Below the pieces are notes generated by a model, which did not search any database, was not told where the DNA came from, and saw only the letters and a program-made list of their open reading frames with translations. From Chryseosolibacter histidinae (GTDB taxonomy: Bacteria > Bacteroidota > Bacteroidia > Cytophagales > Cyclobacteriaceae), in assembly GCF_018598225.1 (NCBI RefSeq), contig NZ_JAHESF010000012.1, positions 159,666 to 223,665 of the forward strand: a DNA stretch of 64,000 nucleotides, read 5' to 3'. This document shows positions 16,588 through 25,216 of the stretch, one piece after another. Position 1 is the first letter of the stretch, and the number at the start of each line of letters is the position of its first letter. The translations under genes and the position numbers were made by a program.

Positions 16588-16687
16588 ATGATCCAGGGTC
16601 GCAATTATCGATGATGACGACATTTTGGCCAAGGCACTGAAAAAAGAATTGCTGGGAATTTGATGAAATCGAATCGGTACCTTTTTA
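16588..16687 (+). pseudogene. Remnant of a response-regulator receiver domain
   Basis: Reading from GTC at 16598 gives VAIIDDDDILAKALKKELLG and then a stop. Shifting one frame at that point continues as EFDEIESV. This is the start of a NarL/LuxR-type receiver domain: a beta strand, the acidic DDDD pocket, helix 1, then the second strand. A start codon (ATG ATC CAG, 16588) is present in yet another frame. Two frameshifts and no downstream continuation mark it as a decayed fragment. The surrounding 16397-17004 shows no intact gene. Confidence 0.55.
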
Positions 16688-16800
16688 AAAAAAGGATGTT
16701 ATTATGTGACTTTTTCAGAATTGCTCATTTTCAAATCTTGTCCTGAGTGATATTAGATTTGAGAACGTTGATTTCCGAATGAGCAAGATTCCCTTAAATC

Positions 16801-16852
16801 TTAAAGTAGTTTATTTTTCTAAGCTGACTTGTCGATTTTTTTTGTGTACATG
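16801..16852 (+). repeat. TTAAAGTAGTTTAT element, copy A (divergent)
   Basis: TTAAAGTAGTTTATTTTT followed by GCTGACTTGTCG and TTTTGTGTACATGAAA resembles the two better-matching copies at 19192 and 19905. It lies about 200 bases before the AraC gene. Confidence 0.5.
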
Positions 16853-17004
16853 AAACCTGTAAAGATTGATGAGATGTCTATAAGAAGCAATGTATTGTAG
16901 CGTCTATTATTTTGGATGATGCTTCTTGTCGAAGTATCTGTTCGGGAATTACCAGGTTGCCCCTTTATATCAAGATATTATAAAACGATAAAATCGTTGC
17001 CAGG

Positions 17005-17898
17005 ATGATTGTAAATGAATTACCTGATCCATCTGTTAATACTTTGGTCACAAAGGAAATGGCCGGCAATACTATTATTTTGTCGAGAACGTGCAATGCG
17101 TACCATCACCCTAAACATGAAACACCCTTTTTGCTTATTGCCAATCAGATCGGGCAGGGGAATTACTGCATGAATGGCAGGCAAGTTAAAATTGGTCCCA
17201 AACATTTTTATGTCTTAAATCCTGGCGACGAACTTTCAATTGATTTTCAGAGCAGTTTGGAAAGAGAAACACTTTTGATATTGTTTTCGGAACGGCTTTT
17301 TTACGAGGCGGCCTATCATGCAAATTCAGGTGTCCAGTCGTTATTAGATGATCCCAAAGCGCTAAAGACAACTGAAGCAATTAATTTTCCTCTGGTACCG
17401 TTTAAAATGCTGAATGAAATCGCGGCTTTAAGCAGTACTATTTCGAGCGGCGAAGTTAATAGCGCAGACATCGAGCAAAAGCTCATAAATCTTACTTCTT
17501 TCTTATTTGTGAATATGACTAGCGTACAGCGATGCCTTGACGAAATGTCTGCAATGAGGCAAAGCACCAAGGAGGAGTTGTTTTCTCGTGTTCAGCTCGC
17601 TGAAGAATACATACACGACAACATAACGCGTTTGTTGACCTTGGATGAAATTGCTGATCAGGTTTGTTTGAATAAATTTCATATGACCAGGCTTTTCAAA
17701 GAAATTCACAACATCACTCCGTACCAATATTTCCAAAAAGTGCGGATCGGTAAGGCCTACGAATTGCTTCAGAACGGACACAGCGTCACGGATGCCTGCC
17801 TGATGGTTGGCTTTGAATCGCTTGGCTCATTCAGTAATCTATTCAAAAAAATTTATGGATACGCTCCCTCTTCAATGTCAGACAAGTTGGTGATTTGA
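17005..17898 (+). CDS. AraC-family transcriptional regulator (cupin type)
   Basis: This 297-residue protein has an N-terminal cupin-like sensing domain (GQGNYCMNGRQVKIGPKHFYVLNPGDELSID region) and a C-terminal double helix-turn-helix of about 100 residues. The HTH features LTLDEIADQVCLNKFHMTRLF and SVTDACLMVGFESLGSFSNLF, with the terminal FKKIYGYAPS motif. The effector and targets are unknown. Its only close partner is the conserved hypothetical gene 176 bases downstream. Confidence 0.92.
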   Translation: MIVNELPDPSVNTLVTKEMAGNTIILSRTCNAYHHPKHETPFLLIANQIGQGNYCMNGRQVKIGPKHFYVLNPGDELSIDFQSSLERETLLILFSERLFYEAAYHANSGVQSLLDDPKALKTTEAINFPLVPFKMLNEIAALSSTISSGEVNSADIEQKLINLTSFLFVNMTSVQRCLDEMSAMRQSTKEELFSRVQLAEEYIHDNITRLLTLDEIADQVCLNKFHMTRLFKEIHNITPYQYFQKVRIGKAYELLQNGHSVTDACLMVGFESLGSFSNLFKKIYGYAPSSMSDKLVI

Positions 17899-18074
17899 CG
17901 GAGTTCATTACCGTGAGGTGTCTTTAATCATCTGCCTCAGTACAGGATTTGATTTTTATTTATCTGTCGCGCATATTAAGGATGTGAACCGGACTCAAGG
18001 CTAAAATTGTCAATAATGAATAAGTGTTTTCTTCCCGGGATGTGTGTAATTGCAACCGTTACATTTTACTCCTT

Positions 18075-18503
18075 ATGAATTCATTGTACCCGGACGTGGA
18101 CTGCTTTGCAAAGGGATTTTTAAATCAAACGTTGCCAAAGGATCTTTTTGATCACCTTGGCCACGTAAAAATCGCTATCTGGCATTTGAAACGATACTCT
18201 TTTGAAGAAACCATTTGTCGTGTAAGGGCTGCAATTATCTTATTCAATCATGTAAATGGTGGCGAGAATACGGGCGAGCGTGGTTATCATGAAACAATTA
18301 CAATATTTTGGCTAAAGGTTGTGCAGTCTTTCATGAAAGAGCTCCGGGAATTAACGGAGGATGAGGTCTATAATAAATTTGTTGCCACCAGACTGGCTGA
18401 TCGCGACTTCATCTACAAGTTTTATGAAAAACAGTTTGTTGCCTCGGTCTACGCACGAGCGTATTATGTGGCACCTCTTGATGAATACAATCTTTTACGC
18501 TGA
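18075..18503 (+). CDS. Conserved hypothetical protein with GYHETIT motif
   Basis: This 142-residue cytoplasmic protein has the segments FLNQTLPKDLFDHLGHVKIA, AAIILFNHVNGGENTGERGYHETIT and FWLKVVQSF. Similar arrangements (a His-containing helix, then N-x-x-x-G-x-x-x-x-x-x-x-GYHET-I-T) recur in uncharacterised bacterial proteins I know of, without an assigned function. The conserved His and Glu could form a metal or catalytic site, which is inference. I start at the ATG at 18075; a frame open from 18024 adds 17 unlikely residues. It lies 90 bases before the Crp-like gene. Confidence 0.7.
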   Translation: MNSLYPDVDCFAKGFLNQTLPKDLFDHLGHVKIAIWHLKRYSFEETICRVRAAIILFNHVNGGENTGERGYHETITIFWLKVVQSFMKELRELTEDEVYNKFVATRLADRDFIYKFYEKQFVASVYARAYYVAPLDEYNLLR

Positions 18504-18592
18504 ATTGCGGGACCCTGGGCAAAAAACAATGGTGATCGCTTGCAGTTTTTAAGATAAGGAAGTTCTAGTGTGGATTAAAACCTCAAAGACTT

Positions 18593-19195
18593 GTGAGCCA
18601 AATAGAAAAATATAAACGTTTGTTAGACAATGTTCGGGAGGTTGTGTCACTTAGTCAGCAAGAAATCGAAGTGTTTCTCTCGGTGGTTGAAGTACGCCTA
18701 TTCAAGAAGAAAGAGTTTGTGCTTCAGAGCGGCGATCTTTGCAGGAATGAAACGTTTGTCAATAAGGGCTGCCTTAAAGTTTTCTATACTGACCTCAATG
18801 GGACACAGCACAACGTTAAGTTTGCCCCTGAAAATTGGTGGTCTTTGGATCTCGAAAGCTTTGCCACCCAGATGCCTGCCTTCTATTCCATTCAGGCAAT
18901 TGAGGATTCCGAATGCTTTCAGATAAGCAAGATGCACCATGACTGGCTTTACGAGAAAGTTCCGCAATTAGAAAAGTTTGCTAAGCTGCGATATCAGAAC
19001 GCATATATTATGTTGCAGCACAGGATGACCCAAAGCCTGTTCTCAACAGCCGAGCAAAAATATGATGCATTTACCAGGAAGTATCCGGGATTGGAGCTTC
19101 GCATTTCTCAAAAAGATATCGCTTCCTATCTCGGTGTGACTCCTGAGTTTCTGAGTATGATACGAAATAAGAGACAAAAGCATCGAATTCCTTAA
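18593..19195 (+). CDS. Crp/Fnr-family transcriptional regulator
   Basis: This 200-residue protein has an N-terminal cyclic-nucleotide-binding-like beta roll (FKKKEFVLQSGDLCRNETFVNKGCLKVFY) and a C-terminal helix-turn-helix (ISQKDIASYLGVTPEFLSMIRNKR). The typical cAMP-binding Arg/Glu pair is not obvious, which is common in Bacteroidota members. The start is GTG at 18593. The last 12 codons and the sequence beyond them are duplicated at 19869-19955, on the far side of the next gene. Confidence 0.88.
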   Translation: MSQIEKYKRLLDNVREVVSLSQQEIEVFLSVVEVRLFKKKEFVLQSGDLCRNETFVNKGCLKVFYTDLNGTQHNVKFAPENWWSLDLESFATQMPAFYSIQAIEDSECFQISKMHHDWLYEKVPQLEKFAKLRYQNAYIMLQHRMTQSLFSTAEQKYDAFTRKYPGLELRISQKDIASYLGVTPEFLSMIRNKRQKHRIP

Positions 19196-19246
19196 AGTAG
19201 TTTATCTTTTTTGCTGACAGGTGTTAGTTGTTTTGTGTCAGAAAAC
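19157..19246 (+). repeat. Duplicated segment, copy B (crp 3' end plus downstream element)
   Basis: This copy runs from codon 189 of the Crp-like gene (ATGATACGAAATAAG) through TTAAAGTAGTTTATC and GTTAGTTGTTTTGT. It matches copy C at 19869 in order and spacing. Confidence 0.7.
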
Positions 19247-19332
19247 AAAAAACGCATCTGTTATTTTCAACAACTGGCGTTTCGCTGTTATCATTGGACG
19301 CTATTCTTTGCATAATCTGATTTTGAAGCAGC

Positions 19333-19851
19333 ATGATGGATATTAGGACCGCGCATCTTGAAGAGCTTTCGAGGGTGGGGCTCATGCTCGTCGATGTTTA
19401 TTCAGGCATTGATGGATTTCCGAGGCCTGCCGATCAGCCAGTTTATTACGCAATGTTATTGAAGGTTGGAGAATTATGCGTAAAGCCGGAAGTCGAAATA
19501 GTGGTGGCAGTGAATAAAGCGGGAGGCATTGAGGGTGCGGTTGTTTACTTTGGCAATATGAGATATTACGCATCAGGTGGAACAGCTACCCAAGAACCGA
19601 ATGCTTCCGGATTTCGCTTCATGGCAGTCGTAGAAAAATCTCGTGGCAAGGGGATTGGTGAGATGCTGACGCTTGAATGTATTAAGAAAGCAAGATTGAA
19701 AGGGAAAAAGACAGTGATCATTCATACCTCCGCGGCAATGATCGGAGCCTTGAAGATGTATGAGAAACTTGGTTTTAATCGAGCCGCCGATCTGGATTTA
19801 GTCCAAAACGATTTACCGGTATTCGGTTTCCGTTACTACTTGGATACATAA
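19333..19851 (+). CDS. GNAT-family N-acetyltransferase
   Basis: This 172-residue protein has the acetyl-CoA binding motif R-x-x-G-x-G in KSRGKGIGEMLTLECIKKAR, followed by VIIHTSAAMIGALKMYEKLGF, the standard motif B. The substrate is unknown. The gene sits exactly between two copies of a duplicated segment (19157-19246 and 19869-19960), which suggests it was inserted between the Crp-like gene and the DoxX gene with a duplication of the joint. Confidence 0.86.
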   Translation: MMDIRTAHLEELSRVGLMLVDVYSGIDGFPRPADQPVYYAMLLKVGELCVKPEVEIVVAVNKAGGIEGAVVYFGNMRYYASGGTATQEPNASGFRFMAVVEKSRGKGIGEMLTLECIKKARLKGKKTVIIHTSAAMIGALKMYEKLGFNRAADLDLVQNDLPVFGFRYYLDT

Positions 19852-19868
19852 TGATATAATACTTGAAA

Positions 19869-19960
19869 ATGATACGCAATAAAAAGGCTAAAGCCATAAT
19901 TTCCTTAAAGTAGTTTAATCTTTTTTCTTGCTGGTGGTAGTTGTTTTGTACAGGAAAAAG
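19869..19960 (+). repeat. Duplicated segment, copy C (crp 3' remnant plus element)
   Basis: ATGATACGCAATAAAAAGGC encodes MIRNKKAK, matching the Crp-like C-terminus MIRNKRQK, then TTAAAGTAGTTTAATC and GGTAGTTGTTTTGT as in copy B. It is a gene remnant with the regulatory stretch now lying 18 bases before the DoxX gene. Confidence 0.7.
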
Positions 19961-19977
19961 CAAAACAAAAAAAAGTT

Positions 19978-20418
19978 ATGAAACATCTACTATTTTCAAC
20001 AACGGGTGATTGGGCCGGTTTTATTCTTCGTATACTGCTTGGGGCAATAATGCTTCCGCATGGAGCGCAAAAATTGTTTGGGTGGTTTGGAGGTTATGGT
20101 TTTACGCCAACAATGCAATTCTTTACTGATACCCTGAAATTACCATGGATTATCGGTTTGCTGGTAATTACGCTGGAATTTTTTGGAGCCGCTGCATTGA
20201 TCGCCGGATTTGCAAGTAAAGTGTGGGCGTTTGGACTGTTAGTAGTTATGGTTGGCGCAATAATCACCACAAACTACAAACACGGTCTTTTTATGAACTG
20301 GTTTGGAACCCAACAAGGAGAAGGTTATGAATATCACTTGTTGGTGATCGGAATTTGTTTAGTAATCATGCTACTGGGTAGCGGACGCCTCTCATTAGAC
20401 AATTGGATAGAAAAATAG
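19978..20418 (+). CDS. DoxX-family integral membrane protein
   Basis: This 146-residue protein has four predicted membrane spans and the DoxX hallmarks: GDWAGFILRILLGAIMLPHG with AQKLFGWFGG, then LVITLEFFGAAALIAGF. The family covers quinone-interacting and stress-linked membrane proteins. The reaction is not established for this type. Its promoter region is the copy C element, which is also found after the Crp-like gene, so Crp-type control is possible. Confidence 0.9.
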   Translation: MKHLLFSTTGDWAGFILRILLGAIMLPHGAQKLFGWFGGYGFTPTMQFFTDTLKLPWIIGLLVITLEFFGAAALIAGFASKVWAFGLLVVMVGAIITTNYKHGLFMNWFGTQQGEGYEYHLLVIGICLVIMLLGSGRLSLDNWIEK

Positions 20419-20801
20419 GCTTGATAATCGATCAGCATTAAACAGCAGCGCTCAGGGTTTTAAGGTTGGTCGAATGTAGCCGACCCTATATTCACGCTTT
20501 AAGTTGGCCACCCGTAAAATGTAAATTTTGAGTGGCCGACTCTGGTAAGTACGAAACAGAGATTGCATTTCATTAAAATACGCGAGTCAATTTTTTTTGT
20601 CAAGGCCAGAAAGCGTGTGTGCAATTTTCATCACGACTAGTTGTAGGGTTCCTTCTTTGGAACGCAAATCGGCATGCAAAAATCAACATTGGTAAAACTA
20701 CAATGTGAGTATATATAAGCATCTCGAGGCGTAAAAGTAATTTATTAACAAATGTTATTGGCTTTCTGCCATAGCAAACTTCATTATTGCAAAGTAATAG
20801 T
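20419..20801. other. Non-coding gap with hairpins
   Basis: No gene is visible in these 383 bases. Two inverted repeats are: GGTCG-aatgtagC-CGACC around 20468-20485, and GTTGGCCAC (20503-20511) pairing with GTGGCCGAC (20532-20540) with an inner AAAAT/ATTTT stem. Neither has a T run, so they are not typical terminators. Confidence 0.5.
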
Positions 20802-21731
20802 ATGTCATTAAACATTGTTGGATCGACTGTAGCGTATCTTCAGAACTTTGGCGCTTCAGATATTGATATCGCTTTCCAAAGGCTTGGAAAATCAACGGAT
20901 GTTCCTGTTTTTCTTATAATGGGAGCAGGTGCTCAGATGATCTCATGGCCGGAAGGCTTATGCAATGAACTGATGAGCAAAGGGCTTCACCTTATTCGCT
21001 TTGATAACCGGGATTCTGGACTATCGACCCATTTTTCTCATTGTCCTCTCCCGGATTTCAATGCTGCCATGGCTGGTGATTTTTCAACAGTACCATATTC
21101 CTTATCGGAAATGGCCGCTGATACTGTTGCTCTAATGGACGCCTTATGCTACGAACGTGTACACATTGTTGGAGCATCTATGGGTGGTATGATCGCACAA
21201 ACCATAGCGATCGAGCACCGATCTCGTGTTAAAAGTTTAACTTCGATTATGTCGTCCACGGGGGCACAGGATGTAGGACAGACTGATTACTCTTTATTGG
21301 CAAAACTTGGAATGCCTCCTATGCACGATCGTCAGGAATATATCAAGTGGCGAATTAGATCCTTAAAAGCAACGGGCTCACCAATTTATCCCCTTAACGA
21401 AAGGCATGCTGAAGAAATTGCAGGTATAGCATGGGATCGTGATCATGACCCGACTGCGATCGTCCGTCAGGCTGTTGCTGTACTAAAATCGGGTGATCGC
21501 ACGTCACGGCTTCGCAGCTTGAAAATTCCTTCACTTGTTATACATGGCGATTCGGATGTAATGGTTAATGTCAGCGGAGGAATAGCGACAGCTGCGGCGA
21601 TCCCAAATGCAAAGCTGCAAATTATTGAAGGAATGGGTCACAGTTTCCCTGAACAATTGTTTACAAGGCTCGCCTCATTAATTGTTGATCATATCTTCCT
21701 TGCAGAATTGCAGGTGAAGGACTACTATTAA
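20802..21731 (+). CDS. Alpha/beta hydrolase
   Basis: This 309-residue enzyme shows the alpha/beta-hydrolase triad: nucleophile S126 in VGASMGGMIAQ, an acid in VIHGDSDVMV and the histidine in EGMGHSFPEQL. The oxyanion region is MGAGAQMISWP, and FDNRDSGLST precedes the cap. The group includes esterases and tautomycetin-type or rdmC-like hydrolases; the substrate is unknown. I start at the ATG at 20802; an in-frame TTG further upstream is less likely. A strong terminator follows. Confidence 0.88.
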   Translation: MSLNIVGSTVAYLQNFGASDIDIAFQRLGKSTDVPVFLIMGAGAQMISWPEGLCNELMSKGLHLIRFDNRDSGLSTHFSHCPLPDFNAAMAGDFSTVPYSLSEMAADTVALMDALCYERVHIVGASMGGMIAQTIAIEHRSRVKSLTSIMSSTGAQDVGQTDYSLLAKLGMPPMHDRQEYIKWRIRSLKATGSPIYPLNERHAEEIAGIAWDRDHDPTAIVRQAVAVLKSGDRTSRLRSLKIPSLVIHGDSDVMVNVSGGIATAAAIPNAKLQIIEGMGHSFPEQLFTRLASLIVDHIFLAELQVKDYY

Positions 21732-21819
21732 TTGAGTGAGTTGGTGTAGGGAGCGTAGAGGGTGCTTCATTTCCCTTACCGGTAGGTCAATATAGAGAAT
21801 TGAAAATGGAAAGCTATGT

Positions 21820-21852
21820 GCCTGCGATTACAATGAGTCGCAGGCTTTTTTT
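21820..21852 (+). terminator. Intrinsic terminator after the hydrolase gene
   Basis: GCCTGCGA (21820-21827) pairs with TCGCAGGC (21838-21845), and seven T follow. Confidence 0.85.
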
Positions 21853-21899
21853 CTTGAATAATCACGTGGGCAAGCATGTAAGTCTTATCCAAAAAAAAT

Positions 21900-21967
21900 C
21901 ATTGACGGCGTTTCCCTGATAGCCCCCACGACCACTCACACAGATGGTCAGCAGCTCAGCCCCGCCC
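21900..21967 (+). pseudogene. Remnant of a TolC-type gene
   Basis: TCACACAGATGGTCAGCAGC (21936-21955) is identical to 11238-11257 in the TolC-type gene of this window, and the bases after it also match (CAGYCC). About 36-44 bases earlier both loci share CATTG(a)CGGCGTTTC. In frame, the shared part encodes HTDGQQxSP. Stop codons and short length show it is only a fragment. The rest of 21732-22092 is the terminator above and AT-rich promoter DNA for susC. Confidence 0.6.
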
Positions 21968-22092
21968 GGGGCCTTTTGAAGCCGTTAGAATACGAAAGAC
22001 AGTGATAATTCCAAATCACCATTTTCAGTGATGTAGATATTTTGGATTACCCTCATCTTTTCCCTTTATACCTAATCATAAACCTGTTCACT

Positions 22093-25000
22093 ATGAAGAA
22101 AAATCTACAAGTTACCTTGTGGGCAATAGGATTCCTTCTATTGCACTTTCAAGGTCTGGCCCAGGAAACGCCGATCACGGGACGTGTTGTCGCTGCATCT
22201 GACAACAGCTCGTTACCGGGAGTATCGGTGACCATTAAAGGGACTACCAGCGGAACTGTTACTGACTCCGACGGAAAGTTTGCGATCACGGCACGCCCTT
22301 CTGATGTATTAACGTTCAGTTTTATCGGGATGGAAACAAAGGAGGTTACGGTGGGAAGCTCGCAAACGCTTACCGTTTCCCTTAACGACGCTGTCACCAA
22401 CCTCGGTGAAGTGGTCATTGCCGAGTTCGGTATTGCGCGGGCGTCACGGGCAATGGGCTCGGAAGCTCAGTCCGTAACCGGTAGAGAGATCGCCGAATCG
22501 GGTCGCGATAATTTTGCGTCTGCGCTGATGGGCCGTGTTTCCGGTCTGAACGTGATCTCCTCAGGCGGAGCTCCTGGTTCTTCCACACAGATACAGCTGC
22601 GCAGCATTACCTCCATTTCGGGTAATAACCAGCCGCTCTTCGTAGTGGATGGTGTGCCGATGAATAACTCCACTTACGATCCGTTGGCCAATGCTGGTCC
22701 CGCTACCAATTCTGTTCGCGACACAGACTACTCTTCGCGCGGCAATGATTTTAATATAGAAGATATTGAATCCATGACCGTTTTAAAAGGTCCGGCTGCC
22801 GCTGCGCTTTACGGTTCCAATGCCTCTAATGGTGCGATCATCATCACCACCAAAAAAGGAAATGGCAAAGGTGGAAAGGTGACGTACAGCAACCAGTTCA
22901 GGTGGGATAAGGCTTATGGCTATCCCGAGTTCCAAACCAAATATGGTAATGGTGCTTACGGTACCACCAATCAGTATTATACAAGCCAGTTCGGAGCTCC
23001 TTATCCCGAAGGCACTAAACTTTATGATAACATTGGTGCTGTATTGCAAACCGGTGTTACCTCCAAGCACAACCTTTCAGTGGAAGGCGGAAACGATAAG
23101 GCATCGGTGCGGGCATCGGCATCGTACCTGGGGCAAACCGGTGTGATCAAGACAACAGATTACTCCCGTTTTAACCTGTCGCTGGCAGGAAAAGCTGAAG
23201 TTAACAAATGGCTGAGCTTCGAGGCGTTCATGCAGTATACTTCCACCACCAATACCAAAGCTCCTAAAGGTGCAACCGGTGTTTTGGGAAGAGCGATGCT
23301 GTGGCCGCAGGTAGACAACATCGCCGATTACCTGGATACGGATGGCTCACATATGCGCCTGCCGGGCCTGTACACTGACACCGACTTGCTGAATCCGCTG
23401 TTCGGTTTGCATAAAAATAAGCTGTATGATGTTTCCGATCGGATCCTCTCTACGGCAACGGTGGCTATTACACCTTTTGAAAATTCATTTGTGCGGGCGC
23501 AGTTGGGATGGGACGTGGGCGTAGCAACTTATGAGATTTCAACACACCCGTATTTCGCCAATAATAACAATGGCAGCGGTGCCTATAACATTACTAAAAA
23601 CAACTTCTCAGATCCCACGGTGAACATACTGGCGGGCTACAGCAAGCAGTTGTTCGACGACAAGTTTTCAGTGTCGGCGCAGGCAGGTTATCACCAGTTG
23701 GAAAACGGTGTTAGCAGGGTTTCGACCTATGGCTCCGATTTTCTCGTAGCTGACTTTCAGTCGATCAACAATACCGCTGTTGGCAGCCAGACTTCAACGA
23801 AGGTGACAACGAAGCGAAGGATACAGGCAGTCTCCGGACAGATTGAACTGGGTTATAACAACATAGCTTTCATTACGCTGCGTGGCCGTAACGACTGGTC
23901 GTCAACGTTGCCAAAAGCCAACAACTCGTATTTCTATCCGGCCATCGAAGGATCGCTGGTGATCTCGGACCTGGCTTTTATGCAGGCGCTCCAGCCCACC
24001 ATCGGCTATTTGAAGTTGCGCGGCTCTGTTGCCCAGGTAGGTAGGGATGCAGGACCAAACGAAATTGATCCCCAGCTGATCCCTACGGCGTTGACCGGTG
24101 GAGGCTACCGCTACAACTTTGTAGGTCCTAACAAGAACCTGAAGCCGGAGATGACCACATCCAAAGAGATCGGTATTGAAACACGTTTCCTGGATGACCG
24201 GATCCATGCTGACTTTACACACTTCTGGACGCATTGTTCCGACCAGATCGTGAAAGAATTCCGTTTGAGCTACGCAACCGGTTTTGTACAGAATACATTG
24301 AACGTGGGTACTTTCGATACCTGGGGATTTGAAGGCCATATTGATGCAGACGTTATCCGGAGCGCCAGTGGTGTGACCTGGAATGTGGGCATTAATGCTT
24401 CAAAGACAAATTCAGAAGTTGTTTCCCTGCCGGCCAATGTTACGGAATATTACAATGCCTATACCTGGAACAGTGGTAACATCCGGAACGGTATCAGCAT
24501 GGGACATCCTGTTACAACCATTTCAGGAAATGCCTATACACGTAATAAAGCGGGCGACATCCTGATCAATCCAACCACGGGCCTTCCTTTGGTGGATGCT
24601 ACCTGGACCGTGATCGGCAATCGCGAGCCTAAGCTGAGGTTCGGCATCACAACCAACGCTACGTATAAAGCTTTCTCATTGTCTGCCGTGTTTGCAGGAA
24701 GGGCAGGCGCCACTGTGGTGAACGGCACCAAACGCCTCATGATGACACGGGGTGTGAGCTGGGAATCGGTTGACCTGAGAGAAAGAGGACCGGTGGTATT
24801 TAATGGTGTGCTCAAAGATGGCAATGAAGAGTCAGAGACGCCTACCCGCAACAATATCTCCGTTAATTATGGTTCGCAGAGTTCTGCGATCTACACCGGC
24901 GGCGATGAAGATTGGCTGGAGAAGAACGTGAACTACCTGCGCCTGCAGGAGGTGCGCTTGGGATACAGGCTGCCTTCTTCCTTGCTAAGGAGAATATCTG

Positions 25001-25182
25001 TTTCCAATGCGAGTGTCTATGTTACCGGTAATGACCTGTTTACCTGGACCAATTACTCGGGTATTGACGCTGTAGGTAATACCATGTCTGCAGCAGCTGG
25101 TGGAACCGGGGGCGAAGGCATTGATGTATGGGGTATACCCAATCCCCGCGGAATGTCAGTCGGGCTTAGCGTTACCTTCTAA
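22093..25182 (+). CDS. SusC/RagA-type TonB-dependent outer membrane transporter
   Basis: This 1029-residue protein has a signal peptide (WAIGFLLLHFQGLAQE) and a carboxypeptidase-regulatory-like domain (ITGRVVAASDNSSLPGVSVTIKG, about residues 28-105). The plug follows (GRVSGLNVISSGG, PLFVVDGVPM, YGSNASNGAIIITTKKG), then a 22-strand-type barrel ending in SVGLSVTF. With SusD it imports bulky ligands across the outer membrane. I start at MKKN (22093). Downstream come SusD and a third lipoprotein. No hydrolase is encoded nearby, so the ligand is unknown. Confidence 0.94.
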   Translation: MKKNLQVTLWAIGFLLLHFQGLAQETPITGRVVAASDNSSLPGVSVTIKGTTSGTVTDSDGKFAITARPSDVLTFSFIGMETKEVTVGSSQTLTVSLNDAVTNLGEVVIAEFGIARASRAMGSEAQSVTGREIAESGRDNFASALMGRVSGLNVISSGGAPGSSTQIQLRSITSISGNNQPLFVVDGVPMNNSTYDPLANAGPATNSVRDTDYSSRGNDFNIEDIESMTVLKGPAAAALYGSNASNGAIIITTKKGNGKGGKVTYSNQFRWDKAYGYPEFQTKYGNGAYGTTNQYYTSQFGAPYPEGTKLYDNIGAVLQTGVTSKHNLSVEGGNDKASVRASASYLGQTGVIKTTDYSRFNLSLAGKAEVNKWLSFEAFMQYTSTTNTKAPKGATGVLGRAMLWPQVDNIADYLDTDGSHMRLPGLYTDTDLLNPLFGLHKNKLYDVSDRILSTATVAITPFENSFVRAQLGWDVGVATYEISTHPYFANNNNGSGAYNITKNNFSDPTVNILAGYSKQLFDDKFSVSAQAGYHQLENGVSRVSTYGSDFLVADFQSINNTAVGSQTSTKVTTKRRIQAVSGQIELGYNNIAFITLRGRNDWSSTLPKANNSYFYPAIEGSLVISDLAFMQALQPTIGYLKLRGSVAQVGRDAGPNEIDPQLIPTALTGGGYRYNFVGPNKNLKPEMTTSKEIGIETRFLDDRIHADFTHFWTHCSDQIVKEFRLSYATGFVQNTLNVGTFDTWGFEGHIDADVIRSASGVTWNVGINASKTNSEVVSLPANVTEYYNAYTWNSGNIRNGISMGHPVTTISGNAYTRNKAGDILINPTTGLPLVDATWTVIGNREPKLRFGITTNATYKAFSLSAVFAGRAGATVVNGTKRLMMTRGVSWESVDLRERGPVVFNGVLKDGNEESETPTRNNISVNYGSQSSAIYTGGDEDWLEKNVNYLRLQEVRLGYRLPSSLLRRISVSNASVYVTGNDLFTWTNYSGIDAVGNTMSAAAGGTGGEGIDVWGIPNPRGMSVGLSVTF

Positions 25183-25216
25183 CCCTTAACATTTAAACAT
25201 TCTAACAAGAATTATC

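Noticed and set aside
20600..20815. 71-residue frame on the minus strand before the hydrolase gene
   Set aside because: It overlaps the hydrolase promoter and start and has no family-like sequence or promoter.
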